This document shows positions 1 through 7,740 of a DNA stretch of 64,000 nt, in pieces. Position 1 is the stretch's first letter; every line of letters begins with the position of its first letter. The notes beneath the pieces were generated by a model. That model was not told the DNA's origin and searched no databases. It saw nothing but the letters and a program-made list of their open reading frames with translations. The position numbers were made by a program, and so were the translations under genes. The stretch comes from Bacillus licheniformis DSM 13 = ATCC 14580 (GTDB lineage: Bacteria; Bacillota; Bacilli; Bacillales; Bacillaceae): positions 1,857,501-1,921,500 of the forward strand of contig NC_006270.3 of the NCBI RefSeq assembly GCF_000011645.1. Direction: 5' to 3'.

Positions 1-1
1 T

Positions 2-784
2 CACGGGTTTACCGGAGCTACAAAACTAAAGCTGAACGAACTTGATTTTGGCACAATAGACAGCATTATTCTGCCTGTATCGGGCACATCGATGGAAGGA
101 ACGGTTGCGACTGTTTTTTCCAATGAAAAAGTGGTGTTAAAACAGGAACATTTAGAAAAAACCAAGCCGCACTGCGCGATTTATTCAGGGATTTCAAACC
201 AATATTTAGACGGCATGGCCAAAGGGGCGAACCGTCGTCTTATCAAGCTCTTTGAAAGAGACGATATTGCGATTTACAACTCGATACCTACAGTCGAAGG
301 TGCCATTATGATGGCCATACAGCATACAGACTTTACGATTCACGGCTCGAATGTAATGGTTCTCGGGCTGGGGCGGACGGGAATGAGCATCAGCCGGACG
401 TTCTCGGCGCTCGGCGCACGCGTAAAAGTCGGAGCTCGCGACTCCGCCCACCTCGCCAGAATCATGGAGATGGGCCTCACTCCTTTCCACACAAACGAAC
501 TTGCAGAGCATGTTGAAAATATCGACATATGCATCAATACCATTCCAAGCCTGATTCTCGATAAACATGTCCTCTCACGAATGACACCCAGAACATTAAT
601 TCTCGATTTAGCAACCCGTCCCGGAGGCACAGATTTTGATTTTGCCGAAAAGCAAGGCATTAAAGCGCTGCTTGCTCCAGGACTTCCCGGGATCGTCGCG
701 CCTAAAACGGCGGGACAGATCATTGCCAATGTTTTGTGCAACCTTTTGTCTGAATTAACAACTGACCGAAAGGGGCTGTCATAA
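2..784 (+). CDS. dpaA: Dipicolinate synthase subunit A (5' end outside window)
   Basis: Subunit A of dipicolinate synthase, which with DpaB oxidises a dihydrodipicolinate-pathway intermediate to dipicolinic acid in the sporulating mother cell. The reading frame is open from base 2, so about 260 residues are visible and roughly 37 N-terminal residues of the 297-residue B. subtilis protein are missing. A Rossmann NAD(P)-binding glycine motif (VLGLGRTG) is encoded near bases 358-381. The stop overlaps the dpaB start by one base (ATAATG at 781-786), indicating translational coupling. In B. subtilis the operon is sigma-K driven; that promoter would lie left of the window. Confidence 0.95.
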   Translation, partial: HGFTGATKLKLNELDFGTIDSIILPVSGTSMEGTVATVFSNEKVVLKQEHLEKTKPHCAIYSGISNQYLDGMAKGANRRLIKLFERDDIAIYNSIPTVEGAIMMAIQHTDFTIHGSNVMVLGLGRTGMSISRTFSALGARVKVGARDSAHLARIMEMGLTPFHTNELAEHVENIDICINTIPSLILDKHVLSRMTPRTLILDLATRPGGTDFDFAEKQGIKALLAPGLPGIVAPKTAGQIIANVLCNLLSELTTDRKGLS

Positions 785-1374
785 TGTCGATCAAAGGAAA
801 AAGAATCGGATTTGGCCTAACGGGTTCACATTGTACGTATGATGCCGTTTTTCCGCAGATTGAAGCGCTGATCAACAAAGGGGCTGAAGTCAGACCGGTC
901 GTGACGCATACTGTCAAGTCGACGGATACACGCTTTGGAGAAGGGGAAGAATGGGTCAGAAGAATAGAAGAGCTGACTGGATTTGAAGTCATTGATTCCA
1001 TTCCGAAAGCTGAGCCTCTCGGGCCGAAAACACCGCTGGACTGCATGGTTGTTGCGCCATTGACGGGAAATTCGATGAGCAAGCTTGCAAACGCCCAGAC
1101 GGACAGTCCGGTTCTCATGGCGGCCAAAGCGACGATGAGAAACTCCCGTCCCGTCGTCCTCGGCATTTCAACGAATGACGCGCTCGGCTTGAACGGCGTC
1201 AACTTGATGAGGCTGATGGCGGCAAAAAATGTTTACTTTATTCCGTTCGGCCAGGATGACCCTTACAAAAAGCCGAATTCGCTCGTCGCCAAAATGGATC
1301 TTTTAGTGCCGGCGGTCGAAGAAGCGCTCTCCCATAAACAAATACAGCCTATCCTGGTCCATAATGATCAATAA
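784..1374 (+). CDS. dpaB: Dipicolinate synthase subunit B
   Basis: Flavoprotein-like subunit of dipicolinate synthase; 196 residues against about 200 in B. subtilis. The N-terminus (KRIGFGLTGSHCTYDAVFPQ) carries the flavoprotein-type loop, and a PLTGNSMSKLANA segment follows in the middle. It starts on the ATG that shares a base with the dpaA stop. The product, dipicolinic acid, is loaded into the forespore as the calcium chelate that gives heat resistance. The diaminopimelate genes follow directly, which fits a shared dihydrodipicolinate intermediate. Confidence 0.95.
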   Translation: MSIKGKRIGFGLTGSHCTYDAVFPQIEALINKGAEVRPVVTHTVKSTDTRFGEGEEWVRRIEELTGFEVIDSIPKAEPLGPKTPLDCMVVAPLTGNSMSKLANAQTDSPVLMAAKATMRNSRPVVLGISTNDALGLNGVNLMRLMAAKNVYFIPFGQDDPYKKPNSLVAKMDLLVPAVEEALSHKQIQPILVHNDQ

Positions 1375-1429
1375 ATCTTTTGAAAATAAAGATGTAACAA
1401 AAAATATCAATCACCACGGCACACATCTA

Positions 1430-1438
1430 TGTTAAAAT
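1430..1438 (+). promoter_or_regulatory. Possible extended -10 promoter of asd
   Basis: TGTTAAAAT reads as an extended -10 (TGn plus TAAAAT). No good -35 lies 17 bases upstream. A small hairpin (AATCGT at 1463-1468 with ACGATT at 1474-1479) sits just before the asd ribosome site. It would explain vegetative expression of asd-dapG-dapA apart from the sporulation promoter. Pattern match only. Confidence 0.35.
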
Positions 1439-1500
1439 AAAATGTAAAATGCATAGTCAACCAATCGTTTACGACGATTAAGGTGGAAGGAGTTTTACAA

Positions 1501-2541
1501 TTGGGCAGAGGATTACATGTAGCAGTAGTTGGTGCGACAGGCGCTGTAGGACAGCAAATGTTAAAAACACTAGAAGACAGGAATTTTGAACTGGATAAAC
1601 TGACTTTATTATCCTCAAAACGTTCAGCAGGTACGAAACTGACTTTCAAAGGCGAAGAGTACACAGTAGAAGAAGCTCGTCCTGAGAGCTTTGAAGGCGT
1701 CAACATCGCGCTTTTCAGCGCCGGGGGAAGCGTTTCGCAGGCGCTTGCTCACGAGGCTGTCAAACGCGGGGCGATCGTCATTGATAATACGAGCGCGTTC
1801 CGGATGGACCAAAACACTCCGCTCGTCGTACCTGAGGTCAATGAGGAAGATTTGCACAAGCACAACGGGATTATTGCAAATCCGAACTGTTCAACCATCC
1901 AGATGGTTGTTGCGCTCGAACCGATCCGCAAGGCTTTCGGTTTAAACAAAATCATCGTATCGACTTATCAGGCGGTGTCTGGAGCCGGAAACGAAGCTGT
2001 AAAAGAGCTCTACGGGCAAACCGAAGCCATTTTGAACGACAAACCGTTCGAGCCTGAGATCATGCCGGTGAAGAGTGATGAAAAACACTACCAAATCGCA
2101 TTTAACGCTATTCCTCAAATCGATAAATTCCAGGAAAACGGCTTTACGTTTGAGGAAATGAAAATGATAAATGAAACGAAAAAAATCATGCACATGCCTG
2201 AGCTTCAAGTTTCAGCCACATGTGTCAGACTGCCGATTGCAACAGGGCATTCAGAATCCGTCTACATCGAAACAGACCGTGATGATGTGACAGCAGAGGA
2301 TATTAAAAATCTGTTAAAAGAAGCTCCAGGCGTCGTTCTGCAGGATGATCCAGCTAAACAGGTCTATCCGATGCCTGCAGATGCAGTAGGGAAAAGAGAC
2401 GTATTTGTCGGCCGGGTGAGAAAAGACCTTGACCGCCCGAACGGTTTCCATCTGTGGATCGTTTCCGACAACCTGCTGAAAGGCGCGGCATGGAATTCCG
2501 TACAAATCGCAGAAAGCCTAAAAGCTTTAAATTTAGTTTAA
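1501..2541 (+). CDS. asd: Aspartate-semialdehyde dehydrogenase
   Basis: Reduces aspartyl phosphate to aspartate semialdehyde, the branch point for lysine, diaminopimelate, threonine and methionine. The start is taken as TTG 1501 (MGRGLHVAVVG), eight bases after a GGAAGGAG ribosome site at 1485-1492; a GTG at 1483 lies inside that site. This gives 346 residues, the B. subtilis length. The N-terminal NADP loop VVGATGAVGQQ and the catalytic cysteine in NPNCSTIQ (about Cys130) are both present. The gene is followed by dapG and dapA. Confidence 0.96.
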   Translation: MGRGLHVAVVGATGAVGQQMLKTLEDRNFELDKLTLLSSKRSAGTKLTFKGEEYTVEEARPESFEGVNIALFSAGGSVSQALAHEAVKRGAIVIDNTSAFRMDQNTPLVVPEVNEEDLHKHNGIIANPNCSTIQMVVALEPIRKAFGLNKIIVSTYQAVSGAGNEAVKELYGQTEAILNDKPFEPEIMPVKSDEKHYQIAFNAIPQIDKFQENGFTFEEMKMINETKKIMHMPELQVSATCVRLPIATGHSESVYIETDRDDVTAEDIKNLLKEAPGVVLQDDPAKQVYPMPADAVGKRDVFVGRVRKDLDRPNGFHLWIVSDNLLKGAAWNSVQIAESLKALNLV

Positions 2542-2559
2542 GATTTCTAACGGGATGTG

Positions 2560-2598
2560 AGAAGAGAGTGAGGCAAAAATGAAGGCCTGCTCTCTTCT
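2560..2598 (+). other. Stem-loop between asd and dapG
   Basis: AGAAGAGAG (2560-2568) pairs perfectly with CTCTCTTCT (2590-2598), and an inner AGGC/GCCT stem (2571-2574 with 2585-2588) continues it. No U-run follows, so it is unlikely to be a strong terminator. An mRNA-stabilising or processing element between operon genes is more likely. Confidence 0.5.
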
Positions 2599-2631
2599 GT
2601 TACGTCCGAAATCAACTTGGAGTGAAATAAA

Positions 2632-3846
2632 GTGAAAATCATCGTTCAAAAATTCGGCGGAACGTCTGTAAAAGATGACCGCGGCAGAAAGCTTGCCTTA
2701 AACCATATTAAGGAAGCGGTCAATGAAGGATACAAAGCGGTTGTCGTCGTATCGGCCATGGGCCGGAAAGGCGATCCGTATGCGACTGATTCATTGCTTG
2801 ATCTGCTTTACGGCGGACAGGATACAATTACCGAGCGTGAGCAGGATATGCTTTTATCATGCGGGGAAACGATTTCCTCTGTTGTGTTCGCCAGCATGCT
2901 TTTGGAAAACGGGATTAAAGCTGCTGCTTTAACCGGTGCGCAAGCGGGCTTTTTAACAGACAACAACCATACGAATGCAAAGATTCTCGAAATGAAGCCG
3001 GAGCGGCTTGTCAGCATGCTGGCCGACCATGATGCGGTCGTCGTCGCAGGCTTCCAAGGCGCGACTGCAAAAGGGGATATCACAACGATCGGCCGCGGCG
3101 GAAGCGATACATCGGCCGCTGCGCTTGGCGCGGCTCTGGACGCGGAATTTATCGATATTTATACAGATGTCGAAGGCGTCATGACAGCTGATCCGCGCAT
3201 CGTTGAAAAAGCGAAGCCGCTGCCTGTGATTACCTATACGGAAATCTGTAATTTAGCCTATCAGGGGGCCAAGGTGATCCACCCGAGAGCCGTTGAAATC
3301 GCAATGCAGGCGAAAGTGCCGATCCGCGTGCGTTCAACCTATTCAAACGAAACCGGTACGCTCGTCACAAGCCATCACAACTCGAAAGCCGGAAGCGACG
3401 TTTTTGAGCGGCTCATCACAGGCATCGCCCATGTGAAAGACGTGACACAGTTTAAAGTCCCGGCAAAAGAAGGACAATATAACGTACAGACTGAAGTGTT
3501 TAAAGCGATGGCGAATGCGGGCATCAGCGTCGATTTCTTCAATATTACACCAAGTGAAATTGTCTACACGGTGGCTGGAAACATGACAGACCGCGCCCAC
3601 AGCATCCTGAAGGAATTGGGCTATGAACCGGCCGTGACGAGAAATTGCGCGAAAGTGTCAGCGGTTGGCGCGGGGATTATGGGCGTTCCAGGCGTCACCT
3701 CAAAAATCGTTACCGCTTTGTCAGAAAAAGGCATTCCGATCCTGCAGTCTGCTGACAGCCATACGACGATATGGGTGCTCGTGCACGAGAAAAATATGGC
3801 GACGGCCGTAAATGCGCTGCATGAAGTGTTTGAACTGTCAAAATAA
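2632..3846 (+). CDS. dapG: Aspartokinase I (diaminopimelate-sensitive type)
   Basis: Phosphorylates aspartate, the first step toward lysine and diaminopimelate. It starts on GTG 2632 after a TTGGAGTG ribosome site and runs 404 residues, the B. subtilis DapG length. The N-terminal KFGGTSVKD signature of amino-acid kinases is present, followed by an internal GRGGSDTSAAALG motif. The last 150 or so residues hold two ACT-type regulatory segments. In B. subtilis this isozyme is inhibited by meso-diaminopimelate and serves wall and spore synthesis. No L-box riboswitch is visible upstream, unlike lysC. Confidence 0.95.
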   Translation: MKIIVQKFGGTSVKDDRGRKLALNHIKEAVNEGYKAVVVVSAMGRKGDPYATDSLLDLLYGGQDTITEREQDMLLSCGETISSVVFASMLLENGIKAAALTGAQAGFLTDNNHTNAKILEMKPERLVSMLADHDAVVVAGFQGATAKGDITTIGRGGSDTSAAALGAALDAEFIDIYTDVEGVMTADPRIVEKAKPLPVITYTEICNLAYQGAKVIHPRAVEIAMQAKVPIRVRSTYSNETGTLVTSHHNSKAGSDVFERLITGIAHVKDVTQFKVPAKEGQYNVQTEVFKAMANAGISVDFFNITPSEIVYTVAGNMTDRAHSILKELGYEPAVTRNCAKVSAVGAGIMGVPGVTSKIVTALSEKGIPILQSADSHTTIWVLVHEKNMATAVNALHEVFELSK

Positions 3847-3876
3847 ATATGATTGAATCATGATGAGGTGAAAAAA

Positions 3877-4746
3877 ATGAACTTCGGAAATATCGCAACC
3901 GCGATGGTTACGCCCTTTGACAAAAATGAAAATATCGATTTTCAAAAACTGTCAAAGCTGATCGATTATTTACTAAACAATGGGACGGATTCCCTGGTCG
4001 TTGCCGGAACAACCGGAGAATCGCCGACGCTTTCCGAAGAAGAAAAGGTAGCGCTCATTCAATACTCTGTCAAGGAAGCGGCAGGCCGTGCCCCAATCAT
4101 CGCCGGCACGGGAAGCAACAACACGAAGGCGTCGATCAAGCTGACGAAAAAAGCTGAAGAAGCCGGCGCTGACGCTGTCATGCTCGTCACTCCGTACTAC
4201 AACAAGCCTTCTCAGGAAGGCATGTACCGCCATTTCAGAGCGATTGCGGAGGAAACATCGCTGCCTGTCATGCTTTATAATGTGCCGGGAAGAACGGCTG
4301 CTTCGCTCGCACCAGAGACGACAATCCGCCTTGCGGAGATCCCGAATATTATCGCCATTAAAGAAGCGAGCGGCGACCTAGATGCGATAACAAAAATCGT
4401 AGCCGAAACCCCTGAGGACTTTGCAGTTTATTCAGGAGATGACAGCCTGACACTGCCGGCGCTGTCCGTGGGAGCGAGAGGAATCGTTTCCGTTGCATCA
4501 CACATCATCGGACCGGAAATGCAGGAAATGATCAAACATTATACCGAGGGGAACACGGCTCAGGCTGCTTTGATCCATCAAAAGCTGCTTCCGCTGATGA
4601 AAGGGCTTTTTGCCGCACCGAACCCGTCTCCATTAAAGACGGCTCTTCAGCTGAAGGGTCTTGACGTCGGGTCCGTCCGGCTCCCTTTGATTCCGCTAAA
4701 TGAAGATGAACGACTCCGTTTAAGCAGCCTGATGAACGGCCTGTAA
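3877..4746 (+). CDS. dapA: 4-hydroxy-tetrahydrodipicolinate synthase
   Basis: Condenses pyruvate with aspartate semialdehyde, committing carbon to lysine, diaminopimelate and dipicolinate. The start is ATG 3877 (MNFGNIATAMVTPF) after the ribosome site GATGAGGTG at 3862-3870; an in-frame TTG at 3853 lies upstream of that site. The protein is 289 residues. It shows GTTGESPTL, the YNVPGRT loop with the catalytic tyrosine, and the Schiff-base lysine in AIKEASGD (about Lys162). It closes the dipicolinate/diaminopimelate operon. Confidence 0.96.
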   Translation: MNFGNIATAMVTPFDKNENIDFQKLSKLIDYLLNNGTDSLVVAGTTGESPTLSEEEKVALIQYSVKEAAGRAPIIAGTGSNNTKASIKLTKKAEEAGADAVMLVTPYYNKPSQEGMYRHFRAIAEETSLPVMLYNVPGRTAASLAPETTIRLAEIPNIIAIKEASGDLDAITKIVAETPEDFAVYSGDDSLTLPALSVGARGIVSVASHIIGPEMQEMIKHYTEGNTAQAALIHQKLLPLMKGLFAAPNPSPLKTALQLKGLDVGSVRLPLIPLNEDERLRLSSLMNGL

Positions 4747-4762
4747 AAAACAATACGGACGA

Positions 4763-4797
4763 AAACGGTCATTCTCTTTTGGAGGGGATGACCGTTT
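4763..4797 (+). terminator. Possible terminator of the dap operon
   Basis: AAACGGTCAT (4763-4772) pairs perfectly with ATGACCGTTT (4788-4797) around a 15-base loop. The tail (GTCATATACAT) is poor in U, so termination may be weak or the structure may only protect the 3' end. Confidence 0.45.
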
Positions 4798-4816
4798 GTC
4801 ATATACATAATGGTTC

Positions 4817-4846
4817 TTGTTTTCTAAATTTAGATTCAGGTATAAT
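4817..4846 (+). promoter_or_regulatory. Sigma-A promoter of rnjB
   Basis: TTGTTT at 4817-4822 and a perfect TATAAT at 4841-4846 are separated by 18 bases, about 50 bases before the rnjB start. Confidence 0.6.
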
Positions 4847-4893
4847 AGGGACAAGTGATGATGGACGGGTACTTAGATTAGGAGGATTACAAT

Positions 4894-6558
4894 TTGAAAA
4901 AAAATACAGAAAATATTAGAATCATCGCCTTAGGAGGCGTCGGAGAGATCGGAAAAAACCTCTATGTCATTGAAATCGATTCAGACATATTCGTGGTTGA
5001 CGCCGGCCTCATGCATCCAGAAAATGAAATGCTGGGTATCGATGTGGTCATCCCTGACATTTCTTATTTAATTGAACGATCTGACCGCGTAAAGGCGATT
5101 TTTCTCACACACGGGCATGAAGAAAACATCGGCGGCGTATTTTACTGCCTGAACAAGCTTTCTGTGCCTGTTTACGGAACGAAGCTGACGCTTGCCCTTT
5201 TAAAGGAAACGCTGAAGCAGTACGGTGTAAACAAAAAGCCCGATTTAAGAGAAATTCATTCAAAATCCGTTATTACATTTGAATCGACAAAGGTGTCATT
5301 CTTCAAAACAAATCACAGCATCCCGGATTCCGTCGGTGTCAGCTTTAAAACATCCCTCGGATCCATCGTGTGCACAGGCGATTTTAAATTTGACCAGACA
5401 CCTGTGTTAAACCAGACAAGCGACATCGGCGAAATTGCCAAAATCGGCAACAGCGGTGTGCTGTGCCTGCTTTCCGACAGCGCCAATGCCGAGAAGCCGG
5501 GCTATACGCCTTCAGAAGCACTCGTTGGCGGAGAGATATCCGATGTGATGTACAACGCCGAAAACCGCGTGATTATTGCCGTGTTCGCGTCTAACTTTAA
5601 CCGGATTCAGCAGGTGATTGATGCCGCGCTGCAAAACGGCAGGAAGCTTGCAGTTTCAGGGAAAAATATTTCGGCGATACTCCAGCTGGCGATGAAACTC
5701 GGGTATGTCACGGCAGATGAAGATATGTTCATCCCTGTCCAAGAAGTCAAAAAGTATCCAAAAAGAGAAGTCGCGATTTTGACAGGGGACAACCATGGAG
5801 AGCCGCTCGCCGCATTGACCAGGATCGCAAAACAAGGGCATAAGCAGCTTGACATTGAGGAAGGGGATACCGTCCTGATCGCATCCTCCCCTATCCCGGG
5901 TCAGGAGCTTGTTTACTCCAAAGCGGTCGATCTCTTAACGAGAGCGGGCGCCCAGGTCGTATTCGCACAAAAACGCGTCCATGTATCAGGCCATGGCTGT
6001 CAAGAAGAGCTGAAGCTGATGCTCAACTTGCTGAAGCCGAAGTATTTAATCCCCGTAAACGGTGAATACAGAATGCAAAAAGCGCATTCCAAGCTTGCCG
6101 AAGAAATCGGCATGAAACGGAGCGACATTTTCCTGATTGAAAAAGGAGATGTCGTGGAATTCCGCGGACAAAACGTTAAAATCGGCGATAAAGTACACTC
6201 AGGCAATATATTGATCGACGGACTCGGCGTCGGCGATATCGGCAACATCGTGCTCAGAGACCGCCGTCTGCTATCCCAGGACGGAATCTTAATTGTTGTG
6301 ATTACCCTTGATAAAAAGAAAAAACATCTAGTTTCAGGACCCGAAATTATCACGAGAGGTTTTGTCTATGTCAGAGAATCTGAACAGCTGATCGTTGAAG
6401 CGACAGAGCTTGTCAGGGAACTCGTCAACGAAAGCACAGAAAACGCCGTCGTCGAATGGTCCGCCTTAAAACAGACGATGCGTGAGGCATTAAACCAGTT
6501 CCTATACGAAAAAACGAAACGAAAACCAATGATCATTCCAATCATCATGGAAGTATAA
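4894..6558 (+). CDS. rnjB: Ribonuclease J2
   Basis: Metallo-beta-lactamase/beta-CASP ribonuclease that pairs with RNase J1 in mRNA decay and 5' maturation. It starts on TTG 4894 after AGGAGG and has 554 residues against 555 in B. subtilis. The metal motif reads HGHEENIGG (His73, His75), not the full HxHxDH of RNase J1. B. subtilis J2 is likewise HGHDENIGG and is much less active alone than J1. Here even the aspartate has become glutamate. The beta-CASP (VFASNFNRIQQ) and C-terminal domains are intact. The gene is monocistronic, with its own promoter and terminator. Confidence 0.95.
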   Translation: MKKNTENIRIIALGGVGEIGKNLYVIEIDSDIFVVDAGLMHPENEMLGIDVVIPDISYLIERSDRVKAIFLTHGHEENIGGVFYCLNKLSVPVYGTKLTLALLKETLKQYGVNKKPDLREIHSKSVITFESTKVSFFKTNHSIPDSVGVSFKTSLGSIVCTGDFKFDQTPVLNQTSDIGEIAKIGNSGVLCLLSDSANAEKPGYTPSEALVGGEISDVMYNAENRVIIAVFASNFNRIQQVIDAALQNGRKLAVSGKNISAILQLAMKLGYVTADEDMFIPVQEVKKYPKREVAILTGDNHGEPLAALTRIAKQGHKQLDIEEGDTVLIASSPIPGQELVYSKAVDLLTRAGAQVVFAQKRVHVSGHGCQEELKLMLNLLKPKYLIPVNGEYRMQKAHSKLAEEIGMKRSDIFLIEKGDVVEFRGQNVKIGDKVHSGNILIDGLGVGDIGNIVLRDRRLLSQDGILIVVITLDKKKKHLVSGPEIITRGFVYVRESEQLIVEATELVRELVNESTENAVVEWSALKQTMREALNQFLYEKTKRKPMIIPIIMEV

Positions 6559-6561
6559 AAA

Positions 6562-6588
6562 ACCAAGAGACTCCTCTTGGTTTTTTTT
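6562..6588 (+). terminator. Intrinsic terminator of rnjB
   Basis: ACCAAGAG (6562-6569) pairs with CTCTTGGT (6574-6581) around a 4-base loop, followed by a run of eight T. Confidence 0.9.
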
Positions 6589-6601
6589 CATGCCTTTTGC
6601 G

Positions 6602-6631
6602 TTGAATGAAAAAAACGCCATTGTCCATAAT
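6602..6631 (+). promoter_or_regulatory. Possible sigma-A promoter of tepA
   Basis: TTGAAT (6602-6607) and CATAAT (6626-6631) are separated by 18 bases, just after the rnjB terminator and about 30 bases before the tepA start. Confidence 0.45.
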
Positions 6632-6662
6632 ACAAAAGAAACTCGAGAAAGAGGTGAGCCAG

Positions 6663-7409
6663 ATGGATTCAAACCGGATACAAAACGGGGACAGCCAAGG
6701 GGAGCAGCCGGCTAAGCAGGACGCAAAAGACAGTCTCGTCAACAAAATCCAGCAGCTCGGCGAAACGACACTCCCGCAGATGGGGCAGGACACCAACATT
6801 CACTGCCTGACCATTATCGGACAAATTGAAGGTCACGTCCAGCTTCCTCCCCAAAACAAAACAACAAAGTATGAACATGTGATTCCCCAGATCGTTGCAG
6901 TAGAGCAGAATCCTAAAATCGAAGGTCTGCTCATCATCTTAAACACGGTCGGAGGAGACGTAGAAGCGGGCCTTGCGATTGCGGAAATGCTGGCGTCCCT
7001 GTCAAAGCCGACGGTCTCTATCGTACTGGGCGGCGGACATTCAATCGGAGTTCCAATCGCAGTGTCCTGCGACCACAGCTATATCGCTGAAACAGCTACG
7101 ATGACGATCCATCCGGTCAGGCTGACAGGGCTTGTCATCGGTGTGCCGCAGACATTTGAGTATCTCGACAAAATGCAGGAAAGGGTCATCAATTTCGTGA
7201 CAAGCCATTCCAACATATCGGAAGAAAAATTTAAAGAACTGATGTTTTCAAAAGGCAATTTAACCCGTGACATCGGGACGAATGTCGTAGGAAACGATGC
7301 GGTTAAATACGGATTAATCGATGAAACCGGCGGAGTCGGACAGGCGATTCAAAAGCTGAATGAATTAATCGAACAAAACAAGGGCGCCCAGGAAGGGATG
7401 ATCCAATGA
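6663..7409 (+). CDS. tepA: ClpP-like translocation-enhancing serine protease
   Basis: ClpP/crotonase-fold peptidase called TepA in B. subtilis, linked there to protein export and spore properties. The start is ATG 6663 (MDSNRIQNG) after GAGGTG at 6651-6656; upstream in-frame codons lack a ribosome site. The protein is 248 residues. It carries a ClpP-type oxyanion segment (NTVGGDVEAGLAIAE) and a GGGHSIGVPIA segment holding the nucleophile-type serine. The stop overlaps the ylzJ start (ATGA), so the two are coupled. Confidence 0.92.
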   Translation: MDSNRIQNGDSQGEQPAKQDAKDSLVNKIQQLGETTLPQMGQDTNIHCLTIIGQIEGHVQLPPQNKTTKYEHVIPQIVAVEQNPKIEGLLIILNTVGGDVEAGLAIAEMLASLSKPTVSIVLGGGHSIGVPIAVSCDHSYIAETATMTIHPVRLTGLVIGVPQTFEYLDKMQERVINFVTSHSNISEEKFKELMFSKGNLTRDIGTNVVGNDAVKYGLIDETGGVGQAIQKLNELIEQNKGAQEGMIQ

Positions 7410-7621
7410 TTCTGTATACGACAATGCCGCAGGAAATCGTGTTCGCAGGGCAGGCGGAAAACTCGAACTTAAAACAGATCGATGTAAACGGCGTGCCCCT
7501 TTTAGTCGAGATGAACGGAGAGGAAGCAAGGGTCGTTCAGGTTCTCAGCACGAACCCGATGGATTTTTTAAAACAAGAAACGGCCCCTGGGCAGACGCTT
7601 AAACTGACATTTTATAAATAG
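7406..7621 (+). CDS. ylzJ: YlzJ-like small protein
   Basis: A 71-residue protein of the YlzJ family, which in Bacillus sits beside tepA. The start ATG overlaps the tepA stop at 7406-7409. It has no signal peptide, membrane segment or catalytic motif that I can see. It begins MILYTTMPQEIVF, a pattern typical of the family. The function is unknown; coupling suggests a partner of TepA. Confidence 0.85.
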   Translation: MILYTTMPQEIVFAGQAENSNLKQIDVNGVPLLVEMNGEEARVVQVLSTNPMDFLKQETAPGQTLKLTFYK

Positions 7622-7644
7622 CTGGAGTGTCTCAAGGATAAATA

Positions 7645-7653
7645 TGCTATAAT
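7645..7653 (+). promoter_or_regulatory. Extended -10 promoter ahead of spoIIIE
   Basis: TGCTATAAT is an exact extended -10 element. No convincing -35 is seen. The predicted transcript would start near 7660 and run straight into the hairpin at 7675. Confidence 0.5.
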
Positions 7654-7674
7654 AGGGGAATCCAGAGGAAAATC

Positions 7675-7708
7675 GCAGCCGAAAAAAGGCTGCTTTCTCT
7701 TTGTTTTT
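7675..7708 (+). terminator. Intrinsic terminator or attenuator in the spoIIIE leader
   Basis: GCAGCC (7675-7680) pairs with GGCTGC (7688-7693) around a 7-base A-rich loop, followed by a pyrimidine tract TTTCTCTTTGTTTTT. It could simply end the tepA-ylzJ transcript. It also lies between the promoter at 7645-7653 and spoIIIE. Confidence 0.75.
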
Positions 7709-7740
7709 ACATTTTTTAACACGCAGTAAGGTGATGGAAC

